DNA of 51,963 nucleotides from Bacteroidota bacterium (GCA_013288685.1 JABDBM010000023.1:1-51963), one strand, 5' to 3'. Numbered from the stretch's first letter, positions 40,915 to 49,563 are shown. Notes: generated by a model from the sequence alone, not told the origin. A program made the numbers and translations.

Positions 40915-41598
40915 TTAATCCGTTGATGATGCTGCAATTAACGTTATAGTATTATTCCGCATGTCATGTATTGTCCAACAAAATGTACCCCACCACTCTT
41001 TACCGTCGTCGAAATAATTTGTCCAATTGTCCGACCAGGATATTATTTCGAGAAAGTCCGCGTCTGATAGTTGTTCGACATGCAGGATTTCAGCCAAATA
41101 ACGTTTGATAATTTCAGCATAAAAACGATTTTCTCCATCTATGTAAATTGGACTTGCAAACTCATCGGGCCTTTTAAATTTTAAATTATAAGGTGGGTTT
41201 AAGAGTGCTTTTGCAAATCCTTTTTTGGCGATGTGATAAATCACCAGCGTATCAGGATCATAACGGAATAAGTTGATCTTCGAACTCTGAAAATCATATC
41301 CTTCACCAATAAAATCATCAAAATCCATTTTTTTTCCCAATAATTCTTCGTTGGGATCAACTTGGATGTCAAATACCTCATTGATTACGGGATTGCGTGT
41401 TTGCATTTCTGCATTAAATCGTTCAGATAGAATTTGCATCCCCGCTTTTGCAGCATCTTTTGAAACCGCGTAAACATCGCCTGGAAGTTCATTAATATCC
41501 AGAATGACTGTGTCCAACACGACACCAATCGTCTTCAGATAATCCAAAAAAGTGGCTTGACTTGCAGTATAACTATATTCAAAAAACCTCATTTCCAA
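40915..41598 (-). CDS. Cytosolic protein of unknown function
   Basis: 227 residues, acidic, no signal peptide or membrane helix. Several Trp near the end (DNWTNYFDDGKEWWGTFCW). Met3 (MRFFEYSYT) could be the true start. No domain recognised. The acidic Trp-rich C-terminus is reminiscent of contact-inhibition immunity proteins, but this is only a resemblance in composition. It is flanked by inverted-repeat elements on both sides, which hints at mobility or at a site of frequent rearrangement. Confidence 0.6.
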   Translation of the reverse strand: MEMRFFEYSYTASQATFLDYLKTIGVVLDTVILDINELPGDVYAVSKDAAKAGMQILSERFNAEMQTRNPVINEVFDIQVDPNEELLGKKMDFDDFIGEGYDFQSSKINLFRYDPDTLVIYHIAKKGFAKALLNPPYNLKFKRPDEFASPIYIDGENRFYAEIIKRYLAEILHVEQLSDADFLEIISWSDNWTNYFDDGKEWWGTFCWTIHDMRNNTITLIAASSTD

Positions 41599-41656
41599 TA
41601 TAAATATTTAATGAATGTCCCGTATAATTCCATCTATCTCTTCTATATAACTAACA

Positions 41657-41765
41657 ATTTTTAACGCGGAGAAACAGAGGAATCACAGAGAGCGCGGAGT
41701 TTGATTTAATATTTTACTTCTCCGTGTTCTCCGTGCCATCTCCGTATCTCCGTGTTAAAAATTAA
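41657..41765. repeat. Inverted arms of TCTCCGTG-type tandem units
   Basis: Right arm 41717-41765: CTTCTCCGTG, TTCTCCGTG, CCATCTCCGTA, TCTCCGTG, then TTAAAAATT. Left arm 41657-41700: AATTTTTAACGCGGAG, AAACAGAGG, AATCACAGAG, AGCGCGGAG. The outer 16 bases of the two arms are reverse complements with one mismatch. Same plan as the element at 12637-12735. Confidence 0.75.
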
Positions 41766-41834
41766 CTATGCTTTATAACCAAAGTTATTTTTTTCGGAAA
41801 CATCACGACGTTATTTTTGACTTAACTCCAACCT

Positions 41835-43949
41835 CTACCAACTAATCCCCATATTCCAAAACATAAAGGCCCACTTATCCACCTGCCCGCTTATTACCTG
41901 CGCGGTGCTTTGGCCTGCGCCATGGCCTGCTTTGGTTTCAATGCGGATAAGCGCCGGAGCAGGTCCTTGCTGGTATTCCTGCAAACGGGCGGCAAATTTA
42001 AAGGAGTGTGCCGGTACTACCCGGTCATCATGATCGGCAGTGGTAACCATGGTGGCTGGGTATGAATTTGGCTTTAGCGCATGATAAGGCGAATAATGAT
42101 ACAGATAGTCAAACATATCTTTTGATTCTTCGGCCGTGCCATAGTCGTAACTCCATCCCGCACCTGCGGTAAACTGATTGTAGCGCAACATATCCATTAC
42201 ACCTACTGCGGGTAATGCTACCTTGCAAAGATCAGGGCGCTGGGTCATTACTGCGCCCACCAGCAGGCCACCGTTTGAGCCGCCGGATATGGCCAGGTAA
42301 TCTTTCGATGTATATTTATTGCGGATTAAATATTCAGCCGCAGCAATAAAATCATCAAACACATTTTGTTTCTTCATCTTTATGCCGGCTTTATGCCATT
42401 TGCCGCCATACTCGCCACCGCCGCGCAGGTTAGACACTGCATAAATGCCGCCATGTTCAAGCAGGATAATATTTGATGTACTAAAGGCTGGGGTAAGGCT
42501 TACGTTGAAACCACCGTAACCATACAGCAGTGTGGGGTTTTTCTTATTTAATTTCATCCCTTTTTTATAGGTGATGATCATTGGGATTTTTGTTCCATCC
42601 TTTGATGCATAAAAAACCTGCTTGCTTTCGTACAAATCAGGATTAAAGTCCACGCCCGATTTTTTATAAACCGTGGATACGCCGGTGGCAATGTCCAGCT
42701 TAAAAATAGTTGGCGGATAAATGTAGCTGGTAAAAGTATAGTACGTTTCCATCTCTTCCTTTTTGCTCCCAAAGCCGCTGGCCGAACCGATGGATGGCAG
42801 GTTAATGGTGCGTTCCAGTTTGCCATCCATATCATATTGCAATATCAGCGATGTGGCATCTTTTAAATATTCGGCAAAAATTTTACCACCGCCGGTACTG
42901 GCTGTCAGCACATTCTGTGTTTGCGGGATTAAATCTTTCCAGGTAATGGCTTTAGCATCGGCGGCATCCGTGGTTACTATTTTAAAGTTGGGACTATACA
43001 GGTTGGTTAAAATGTACAGTTTACCGCCTGCATTGTCCAGTACATGGTGTTCGTTATCAAAATTATCCACCAGGTTAATTATGGGACTGTTGGGGACGTT
43101 TAAATCCTGCAAATACAATTCATTACCTGTGGTAGTATTGGCGGCTGTAATCACCAAAAAATGTTCGTCCTCGGTTAAATAGGCGCCGATATATCTCCGG
43201 GGAGTTTCATCGCCGCCAAAAATTAATTTATCACTGCTTTGGTGCGTGCCCAATTGATGATAATATAACTTATGATGCTGAGTAATGCCCGATAGCTGCG
43301 ACCCGGCAGTTGGCTTATCATAACTGCTGTAATAAAAGCCATCAGTGCCATGCCATGCAATGCCGCTAAATTTTATATCGGTAAGCGTATCGCCCACTAT
43401 GCTTTTGTCTGTCGTTTTTATGACGATCACTTTGCGCCAGTCGCTACCGCCTTCGGATAGTTGGTAGGCAGCCATACTGCCGTCTTTGGTAAAATTAATG
43501 CCCTGTAAGGAGGTAGTGCCGTCGGCCGAGAATTTGTTGGGATCCAAAAACACTTCAGGCACACCATCACCTACCTGCCGCCATAAAACAGACTGGCTTT
43601 GCAAACCATCGTTTTTGTAGAAATACGTGTATTTACCTTCCTTAAAGGGTGCGCTGTATTTTTCGTAGTTCCACAATTTCTCCAGGCGTTTGTATATCGA
43701 GTCGCGGTAAGGTATTTGCGACAGATAATCATAGGTCACTTTATTTTCTGCCTTCACCCAGGCTTTTGTATCCGGAGCGCGGTCATCTTCCAGCCAACGA
43801 TATGGGTCGGGCACTTCGGTGCCGAAGTAGTTGTTCACGGTATCAACCTTTTTGGTTGCAGGGTAATCCAATTTTTTCGTGTTCATTTTTTGAGCAAAAG
43901 CAAAGCTGCAAAATAAAACAGCTGCAGACAAACAGATTATAGTTTTCAT
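41835..43949 (-). CDS. Prolyl oligopeptidase (S9A)
   Basis: 704 residues with a signal peptide ending FAFAQ. The N-terminal beta-propeller begins DPYRWLEDDRAPDTKAWV, which is the family hallmark. The C-terminal hydrolase domain has the nucleophile in ISGGSNGGLL, the catalytic Asp in TTADHDDRVVP and His in KAGHGAGQ, plus LYGYGGFNVSLTPAF. It cleaves proline-containing peptides, here probably in the periplasm. Single gene. Confidence 0.95.
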   Translation of the reverse strand: MKTIICLSAAVLFCSFAFAQKMNTKKLDYPATKKVDTVNNYFGTEVPDPYRWLEDDRAPDTKAWVKAENKVTYDYLSQIPYRDSIYKRLEKLWNYEKYSAPFKEGKYTYFYKNDGLQSQSVLWRQVGDGVPEVFLDPNKFSADGTTSLQGINFTKDGSMAAYQLSEGGSDWRKVIVIKTTDKSIVGDTLTDIKFSGIAWHGTDGFYYSSYDKPTAGSQLSGITQHHKLYYHQLGTHQSSDKLIFGGDETPRRYIGAYLTEDEHFLVITAANTTTGNELYLQDLNVPNSPIINLVDNFDNEHHVLDNAGGKLYILTNLYSPNFKIVTTDAADAKAITWKDLIPQTQNVLTASTGGGKIFAEYLKDATSLILQYDMDGKLERTINLPSIGSASGFGSKKEEMETYYTFTSYIYPPTIFKLDIATGVSTVYKKSGVDFNPDLYESKQVFYASKDGTKIPMIITYKKGMKLNKKNPTLLYGYGGFNVSLTPAFSTSNIILLEHGGIYAVSNLRGGGEYGGKWHKAGIKMKKQNVFDDFIAAAEYLIRNKYTSKDYLAISGGSNGGLLVGAVMTQRPDLCKVALPAVGVMDMLRYNQFTAGAGWSYDYGTAEESKDMFDYLYHYSPYHALKPNSYPATMVTTADHDDRVVPAHSFKFAARLQEYQQGPAPALIRIETKAGHGAGQSTAQVISGQVDKWAFMFWNMGISW

Positions 43950-44085
43950 TTTTAGCGATGGTTTGGTTGAGCCGCTAAATATAAACTATGATTTGTAGGA
44001 ATTGAGAATTATGGGATAAAAAATTGTGGGAGGGGTGCGGGGAGTCCGCGCCATGTCATTACGGGGTCCTGTTTTAATTCGGTGC

Positions 44086-44102
44086 GTCAACTATGAGTTG
44101 AC
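44086..44102. repeat. Small palindrome GTCAACT-atg-AGTTGAC
   Basis: 7-bp perfect arms. The ATAGTTGAC half is shared with the repeat at 19366-19380. It is the only structure in the 213-base spacer 43950-44162. Confidence 0.4.
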
Positions 44103-44162
44103 TAAGGTGAAAAAGTACTTACAAATGAATTTATTCCCTTTTACAATAACATTTTCCCTTAG

Positions 44163-44810
44163 TTACTCTGTCCATGGCGAATGCAGAATCAGATCGCAAT
44201 AGTCTTTTCTTTGATATCCGGGAATCATACATGCACAAATGTCGGCGTTGATGCTTCCATAGGTGGTATGTGGCTTATGTTTAAATCCATCAAAAAAGGT
44301 TGCTATCATATTCTTCTTTAACTCGTTACGCGGAAATTGTTTAACAATTTCTTCACGGATGCTGTTCGATAACTGATCGTAACCTTTGCCTATAACATCC
44401 AGGGCTGCTCCATAATTAAGCAAGGCTACTTCAGCTTCTTTGTACTCTGCAATACCGGGTGTCGTATGCAGTGCGATGGTATCCCATACCAATTGCAGTG
44501 ATTGTGGCGAAACGCCATAACCACGCAGAAAATCGCGGGCGGCGTTGGCGCCATCAACTTCAAACCGTTTATCTTCGCTGCGGTAGTGCGCTGTAAGGCC
44601 CAGGTCATGAAACATGGTACTAACATACAAGAGTTCCGCATCGTACCTGAGGTTTTTTTGCTGACCGTTCAGCGATGCGAAAAGAAAGACCCGCAAGGAA
44701 TGGTTGTACAAAAGTTCACTTCCATGTTCGCGCAATAACTCTGTTGCCTGGCTTGCCATTGCGCTGTCGGGGATTTTTATGCCTGCTACAATTTTACCTG
44801 TAATATTCAT
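44163..44810 (-). CDS. HD-domain hydrolase, cyanamide-hydratase-like
   Basis: 215 residues. HD metal motif: His36 in YNHSLRVFLFA, His-Asp in TMFHDLGLT (about 69-70), then RFEVDGANAARDFL and a later His in TIALHTTPG. This order (H, HD, FEVDGA) is that of small HD proteins related to cyanamide hydratase/Ddi2. The actual substrate is unknown. Last gene of the five-gene operon starting at 47248; the CMD/AhpD-like gene ends 11 bp upstream. Confidence 0.82.
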   Translation of the reverse strand: MNITGKIVAGIKIPDSAMASQATELLREHGSELLYNHSLRVFLFASLNGQQKNLRYDAELLYVSTMFHDLGLTAHYRSEDKRFEVDGANAARDFLRGYGVSPQSLQLVWDTIALHTTPGIAEYKEAEVALLNYGAALDVIGKGYDQLSNSIREEIVKQFPRNELKKNMIATFFDGFKHKPHTTYGSINADICACMIPGYQRKDYCDLILHSPWTE

Positions 44811-44821
44811 TTGATTAATTT

Positions 44822-45271
44822 TTAAATAGCTACTGTCTTAGTTGAAATACCCACGCGGTTTAAAAAGTTCATGTGACAGATACAAACAATGATATCCGCT
44901 ATTTCTTTTTTTGTAAAATTGGATTGGAGTCTATCGTAAGCCTCGTCTGAAACACCATGGCTGAAAATAAATGTCACCTCCTCAACCACCTCAAGAACAA
45001 TACGCTCGATGTTGGTAAACAATGGGCTCTCCTGCCAGGCAGACAAGGCGAATATCCGGCGGGATGTCTCCCCATGCCGCAACGCATCTTCCGTGTGGTA
45101 ATCGATACAAAAGGCACATTTGTTTATTTGTGAAACCCTGATCTTTATAATATCTATCAGGCTTAATGAGATAGTGGATTCATGCAGGCGTTTGTCCATT
45201 CCAGACATCATATCCCAGTAAAGTGGCTCTTCTTCCCAAATATCGAGCCGGTGTTTGATTACTTTTTTCAT
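44822..45271 (-). CDS. Carboxymuconolactone-decarboxylase / AhpD-like protein
   Basis: 149 residues, helical. The AhpD-type redox motif is INKCAFCIDYHTEDALRHGE (Cys-x-x-Cys plus His, near residues 52-59). This small CMD family carries disulfide-linked antioxidant activity in many members. Here it is coded between a small membrane protein and an HD protein. It overlaps the small membrane gene by 4 bp (ATGA). A redox role in this operon is inference. Confidence 0.87.
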   Translation of the reverse strand: MKKVIKHRLDIWEEEPLYWDMMSGMDKRLHESTISLSLIDIIKIRVSQINKCAFCIDYHTEDALRHGETSRRIFALSAWQESPLFTNIERIVLEVVEEVTFIFSHGVSDEAYDRLQSNFTKKEIADIIVCICHMNFLNRVGISTKTVAI

Positions 45272-45492
45272 AATAATTTATTTGTGTTTAAAGGTGAAAG
45301 ATGTTCAGACTGTCCTTTGGCATCCCAAAGGAACAGCAGTATAATCATAGAAACGATAGGTAGAACAAGTGAGATCCAGAACCAGCGCCAAAAGCTAAGC
45401 CCCATTTGTTTAGCCAGGATGGCAGCTGCGAACTGGAAACAATTAATAATAGAATAGATGGTAAGGACTAATCCAATTTGTAAGAGTATCAT
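45268..45492 (-). CDS. Small membrane protein in the ActD-ActF operon
   Basis: 74 residues with two hydrophobic helices (about 4-26 and 34-58), a basic-aromatic link (FWRWFW) and a polar C-terminal tail. No family name recognised. It starts 6 bp after the ActF-like stop and overlaps the CMD gene by 4 bp, so it belongs to the operon. It may be an accessory subunit of whatever membrane complex ActD and ActF form here. Confidence 0.7.
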   Translation of the reverse strand: MILLQIGLVLTIYSIINCFQFAAAILAKQMGLSFWRWFWISLVLPIVSMIILLFLWDAKGQSEHLSPLNTNKLL

Positions 45493-45498
45493 GATTTT

Positions 45499-46773
45499 TT
45501 AATTTTGATGACGAAGACTTTCCTGAAGAAAAGGGTGATTTTTGGGGGCGAGCGCTTTTAGTTTGCTGAGCGAATAAAGCGCCATATAGCAGAACAAACC
45601 CACAAAGCCAATAAAAGTGGCGGCTTCGATAATGCCGATCTCACTATACCAGTGGGCCTGCGGACCAGTGGTTCCGGGCATGATCATTTGCCAATAGTCC
45701 AGCCAATGCCCAAAGATCAGCAGGATACAGGTTATTTTCATCACATCAACCTTTAGCTTAGCATCGCGCGACATTATGGCAAAAAATGGCACACAGAAAT
45801 TGATCGTCATATTCAACCAAAACCAACAATTAAATTCGGGCTCCCACCGCAGGTAAAAGTAAACTGCTTCTTCCGGAAGGTTGGAGTAAAACATCAGCAG
45901 CAACTGCTCGAACCATAAATAGGTCCAGAATATCGAAAATCCGAATATGAGCACCCCTAAGGTATGCAGGTGATTTTTTGTCACCCAGGGCAGGTAGCCG
46001 GCCTCCTGTAAATAAATAACCATTAGCGTAGTTACCGTGAAACCGGTAGCTAAAAATCCTGAAAGATTATACCAGCCAAACAAGGTAGAGAACCAGTGCG
46101 CATCCAGCGACATAATGGTATCAAAAACAAATAGCGGAACGGTGAAGAAAAAAAACACCATAAACAACGCAGACAGCCTAAAGCTTTTTTTATAGTTAGC
46201 CATACCGCCGTTCCGGTCTTCATTAAACGAATATTTTACCAATAGCCCGCCTGCAATGCTATAAAGGCCAAGCAAACCGATGAGCCGGATATAAAAGAAA
46301 GGGAGATTTAAATAACCGGCTTTACCGGCAATAACAGCGTCGTAATTTACATTACCGGGGGTAGTAACGCCCTTTAGCGCCCAAAGTTTATACAAATAAG
46401 GTAAAACAGTTTGGATGCCTGCTTCATTTTTACCTGTGTGGGTAGTAAATATGCCCGCAGTGATGATAACGAGCAGCACCAGGGCTGTAGCAGGTAATAT
46501 CCGGGCAAATATCTGCGGAATGCGGAGAATGGAAACAGACCAGCCGGATTGCGAAATATATTCTATTGCGCAAAAGCAAACACCGAACAAACAAACGGTG
46601 ACCAGGTAATAACCCATCAGTAGTAAATTGGCAAAGGTTCGTTCGGCGTAGCCGGATAAAAAGCCATAGGTGATACCGGTTATACCGAGCGCGATCATCA
46701 GCAGGCAATAAACTTTGGCTTTCCTTTTAAAGATGAACGGTGTATCGAAATCGGAGATTGTCATGCTATTCAT
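45499..46773 (-). CDS. ActF-like quinol-binding membrane subunit (alternative complex III)
   Basis: 424 residues with about ten membrane helices. The ActF pattern is strong: AGWSVSILRIPQIFARILP, VNYDAVIAGKAGYLNLPFF, SLDAHWFSTLFGWYNLSGF, NHLHTLGVLIFGFSIFWTYLWF and HWLDYWQMIMPGT. In alternative complex III, ActF (with ActC) is an NrfD-type polytopic subunit in the quinol-oxidising membrane domain. It begins 1 bp after the ActD-like stop. No ActA, B, C or E gene is present around it. An ATG at 46764 is an alternative start. Confidence 0.9.
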   Translation of the reverse strand: MNSMTISDFDTPFIFKRKAKVYCLLMIALGITGITYGFLSGYAERTFANLLLMGYYLVTVCLFGVCFCAIEYISQSGWSVSILRIPQIFARILPATALVLLVIITAGIFTTHTGKNEAGIQTVLPYLYKLWALKGVTTPGNVNYDAVIAGKAGYLNLPFFYIRLIGLLGLYSIAGGLLVKYSFNEDRNGGMANYKKSFRLSALFMVFFFFTVPLFVFDTIMSLDAHWFSTLFGWYNLSGFLATGFTVTTLMVIYLQEAGYLPWVTKNHLHTLGVLIFGFSIFWTYLWFEQLLLMFYSNLPEEAVYFYLRWEPEFNCWFWLNMTINFCVPFFAIMSRDAKLKVDVMKITCILLIFGHWLDYWQMIMPGTTGPQAHWYSEIGIIEAATFIGFVGLFCYMALYSLSKLKALAPKNHPFLQESLRHQN

Positions 46774-46774
46774 G

Positions 46775-47248
46775 TTAAGCGGTCATAATATTTTTAATGG
46801 CCGGGCTAAGGTCAACCGCGCCGGCGTATTGAAAAAGATGGGCAATTGATTCATTAACCGGTATACGCTCAGTGTCAACCACAGCCAGGTAACGATTGTC
46901 GCCTGGTTTAAGGCTTAAAACCTTTGGTGCGTTAATTGGGGATAAACAGCCCGCAACAAACAGGGTAAGCAATAACATCAGGACGTTAAGCAGCACTGTT
47001 TTCCAATTTGCCTGCGGCTCAAGTAAATAATAGCCCAAACAGGTAAGCCCCATACCGCCCATGCAACCAAATCGGAGAATGGCCTGCCCCAACCGAAGGT
47101 ATTTTATCCCGAGTTTGGTTTCAATGCCGGGAATGGGTTGCGATGCATATATTTCGCGAATAATAATATGATGCTGCTGAAGGGTATCGATACCCGCAAT
47201 TATATCTTCCGGGTTCTCAAAATGCAGCAGTGTTAATTGATTTTTCAT
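46775..47248 (-). CDS. ActD-like (DUF3341) membrane subunit of alternative complex III
   Basis: 157 residues. The N-terminal domain (about 1-60) shows the DUF3341 pattern: FENPEDIIAGIDTLQQHHI, IYASQPIPGIETKLGIKYLRLG. Two membrane helices follow (about 62-82 and 88-107), then a C-terminal region (DNRYLAVVDTERIPVNESI, YAGAVDL). ActD is the peripheral/membrane subunit that stays close to ActB-ActC. First gene of a five-gene operon and divergent from a MocR regulator gene. Confidence 0.88.
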   Translation of the reverse strand: MKNQLTLLHFENPEDIIAGIDTLQQHHIIIREIYASQPIPGIETKLGIKYLRLGQAILRFGCMGGMGLTCLGYYLLEPQANWKTVLLNVLMLLLTLFVAGCLSPINAPKVLSLKPGDNRYLAVVDTERIPVNESIAHLFQYAGAVDLSPAIKNIMTA

Positions 47249-47262
47249 GTTTATTTCTTACA

Positions 47263-47270
47263 CAAAATTA
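47263..47270 (-). promoter_or_regulatory. Probable -7 box of the ActD-ActF operon
   Basis: On the minus strand TAATTTTG, an exact TAnnTTTG match, lies 14 bp before the ActD ATG at 47248. The -33 position has GTT rather than TTG. The 97-bp spacer is shared with the divergent MocR gene. Confidence 0.45.
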
Positions 47271-47329
47271 AGATGCATTTGCGCGCTAAAACAGACACAG
47301 TTTTTCACTAAAAAACCAGATCAGTTGAT

Positions 47330-47337
47330 TATTTTTG
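47330..47337 (+). promoter_or_regulatory. Probable -7 box of the MocR gene
   Basis: TATTTTTG, an exact match, lies 8 bp before the ATG at 47346. It also decides the start: the upstream in-frame ATG at 47247 would place translation ahead of this promoter and on top of the ActD start. Confidence 0.45.
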
Positions 47338-47345
47338 CTTCGGTT

Positions 47346-48800
47346 ATGAAAAATGAATATGCATTGTTTCGTTATGAGGAGGTGGCTGCTAAGGTTACCG
47401 GCATCATTAAAAACCTCGATCTCAGTACAGGTGACCGGGTGCCTTCTGTGCGGCAGGTTAGTGAAGAACTCCAGGTGAGCATGGCTACGGTATTTCAGGC
47501 TTATCATTTGTTAGAGGCTAAAGGATTGATCATATCCCGGCCCAGGTCAGGTTATTTTGTTAATGCTACTGTAAAAAACACCCAGGTACAGAAACCGGCT
47601 GGAAAATATATTCCACTTCCCAGCCATGTGACCTTAAATAGCATGATAGCCAATATGATAAAGAATGTGAGAGGGTTTGGTGTGGTTAATTTTTCAATTG
47701 TAGCGCCGGTTAATGAGTTGCTGCCAATCTCCCGCATGAGTAAAGCCGTACGCGACACCTTAAAGGACCCTGCTGGTGACAGTTTTCAATATCCGTTAAT
47801 TGAAGGCCATCCCCGGCTGGTGAAACAAATTGTGCGGCAAACTTTTGATTGGGGAACGGGCCTGGCTACCGATGAAGTTTTGGTGACCAATGGGTGCATA
47901 GAAGCTATTAATCTTTGCCTGGATGCTGTCGCAAAACCCGGCGATATCATTTTAGTGGAATCTCCCACTCCTTATGGCATTCTCCAATGCCTGGAAAGCC
48001 GAAACTTGCTGGCCCTCGAAATTATAACACATCCGGATACCGGCCTGGATCTTGATCAATTAGCGCGGGCCATTCAACAGCATCAAATAGCTGCTTGTGT
48101 GGTTACCACTATCTGCAATTCGCCAATAGGCTGTTCGATGTCGCGGGAAAATATTATTCGCCTGGTCCAATTGTTAAGTCAGCATAATATTCCACTTATT
48201 GAAGATGATGCTTTAGGCGACCTGAGTTTTAGCCATCCGCGCCCGCTACCCGCCAAAGCCTTCGATAAAGCCAACAACGTGCTGTATTGTACTTCTTTTT
48301 CCAAAACATTAGGTTCCGGCTTCCGCATCGGCTGGGTTTCGGGCGGGCGTTATCATGAGCAGATCAAACGACTCAAGTATATTTCTAATTTTTTTACGAA
48401 TGGTATTTTGCAGGATGCGATAGGGCGTTTTTTAGAAACGGGCTTATATAATGGTCACGTAAAAAAAATGAAAACGGCCTTACAACAAAACTTGGCCCGT
48501 TATATGGACTCCATCAATCGCCATTTCCCGGATGAGGTTAAAATTGCTGCACCTAAGGGGGGATTCAGCATCTGGCTGGAGTTGCCTGCTTATATGGATG
48601 GCTGGGAATTGCACCGCCGCGCACTTCAGGAAGGTATCGGCATATCTCCCGGCCAGATATTTTCTACGTCGTCACAATACAACAATTATATCCGGATAAA
48701 TTATTGCCCGATGTGGAATATGAAAATAGACAGGTACCTGGCGAAATTAGCTGCGCTGATCAAAAAATATAAATCTATACCACAATTAACGCCAAATTGA
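47346..48800 (+). CDS. MocR-type GntR regulator with PLP aminotransferase domain
   Basis: 484 residues from ATG 47346 (MKNEYALFRYEEVAAKV). The N-terminal GntR winged helix (DRVPSVRQVSEELQVSMATVFQAYHLLEAKGLI in segments) is joined to a fold-type I aminotransferase domain with EDDALGDL and the PLP Lys in TSFSKTLGSGFRIGW. MocR proteins use PLP as a sensor cofactor to control vitamin B6 or amine metabolism, and often the divergent gene. Here the divergent genes are ActD-ActF, so control of that operon is plausible but unproven. Confidence 0.92.
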   Translation: MKNEYALFRYEEVAAKVTGIIKNLDLSTGDRVPSVRQVSEELQVSMATVFQAYHLLEAKGLIISRPRSGYFVNATVKNTQVQKPAGKYIPLPSHVTLNSMIANMIKNVRGFGVVNFSIVAPVNELLPISRMSKAVRDTLKDPAGDSFQYPLIEGHPRLVKQIVRQTFDWGTGLATDEVLVTNGCIEAINLCLDAVAKPGDIILVESPTPYGILQCLESRNLLALEIITHPDTGLDLDQLARAIQQHQIAACVVTTICNSPIGCSMSRENIIRLVQLLSQHNIPLIEDDALGDLSFSHPRPLPAKAFDKANNVLYCTSFSKTLGSGFRIGWVSGGRYHEQIKRLKYISNFFTNGILQDAIGRFLETGLYNGHVKKMKTALQQNLARYMDSINRHFPDEVKIAAPKGGFSIWLELPAYMDGWELHRRALQEGIGISPGQIFSTSSQYNNYIRINYCPMWNMKIDRYLAKLAALIKKYKSIPQLTPN

Positions 48801-48856
48801 TCCGGTACCTTATGTTAAACGAGAAAACTTTACGAAATTCCAGTGCTGCCATACCT

Positions 48857-48890
48857 AAACGCCATGCATTGCTCGCAATACATGGCGTTT
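48857..48890. terminator. Hairpin between convergent MocR and lspA genes
   Basis: AAACGCCATG-c-ATTGC-tc-GCAAT-a-CATGGCGTTT: a long stem with one mismatch. T-runs are short (TTT AAAATTT). Terminator or repeat copy; the ATGCATTGC core resembles sequence inside the repeat at 34364. Confidence 0.6.
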
Positions 48891-48957
48891 AAAATTTAGC
48901 CCGGCTTCCGGGTGGTGTTGATACCGGGTGGATGCGCTGTAACTGATGACTCAATAA

Positions 48958-49563
48958 CTATTCTTCCACAATCTCGCTATTCGGCGTACTTAACTCCGGA
49001 ACTTCGTGTTTAAAATAACGTTTCTGAAAAATCAATATGGTTATTACACCTACCGATATAGCCGAATCGGCCAGGTTAAATATCGGCTCGAAGAATTCGA
49101 AATGCTGCCCGTGCCAGCCAGGAAACCAGGCCGGGTATGTGCCTGTAAATAATGGAAAATAAAACATATCAACTACACGGCCTTCAAAAATGCCGCCGTG
49201 CTGGTATATCAGTCCATAAAAGGTTGAGTCGATAATGTTACCCAGCGCGCCGGCAAAAATAAGTGCAACGCACATAATTAAACCCCGGTGATGTTTATGC
49301 TGTATCAGATAAACCAACCCATAGCCAATGCCCCCAACTGCCGCAATGCGGAATAGTGTTAGTATCAACTTACCTCCGCGCCCCCCCAATTCCCAGCCGA
49401 AAGCCATGCCATTATTTTCGGTATATTTTAGCATACCCCGCTCGCCCAGAAAATGAATTTCCTGGTTAAATTCCATGTGCGTGCGTACCCAGGTTTTAAT
49501 TAGCTGGTCAACAACAATAATTATTAAAGCAACCAAAAACGGTTTCAAATAAACAGCCTTCAT
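48958..49563 (-). CDS. lspA: Lipoprotein signal peptidase
   Basis: 201 residues with four membrane helices. Catalytic Asp pair: ALGNIIDSTFYG (Asp in the NxxD motif) and FNLADSAISVG (Asp in FNxAD). N-terminal IIVVDQLIKTWV is typical of LspA. It removes the signal peptide of prolipoproteins in the inner membrane. The TraR/DksA-like gene is directly upstream with no gap, and ileS before it. This is the usual gene order in this phylum. The insert of about 30 residues around the second Asp is common in Bacteroidota. Confidence 0.94.
   Translation of the reverse strand: MKAVYLKPFLVALIIIVVDQLIKTWVRTHMEFNQEIHFLGERGMLKYTENNGMAFGWELGGRGGKLILTLFRIAAVGGIGYGLVYLIQHKHHRGLIMCVALIFAGALGNIIDSTFYGLIYQHGGIFEGRVVDMFYFPLFTGTYPAWFPGWHGQHFEFFEPIFNLADSAISVGVITILIFQKRYFKHEVPELSTPNSEIVEE

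Noticed and set aside
41657..41765. CRISPR-like array
   Set aside because: Units are 7-11 bases and degenerate, there are no unique spacers of constant length, and the two halves are inverted.
47247..47345. Longer start for the MocR gene (33 extra residues)
   Set aside because: The extension overlaps the ActD start region, precedes the TATTTTTG promoter box and does not fit the GntR N-terminus, which begins at MKNEYALFRYEE.
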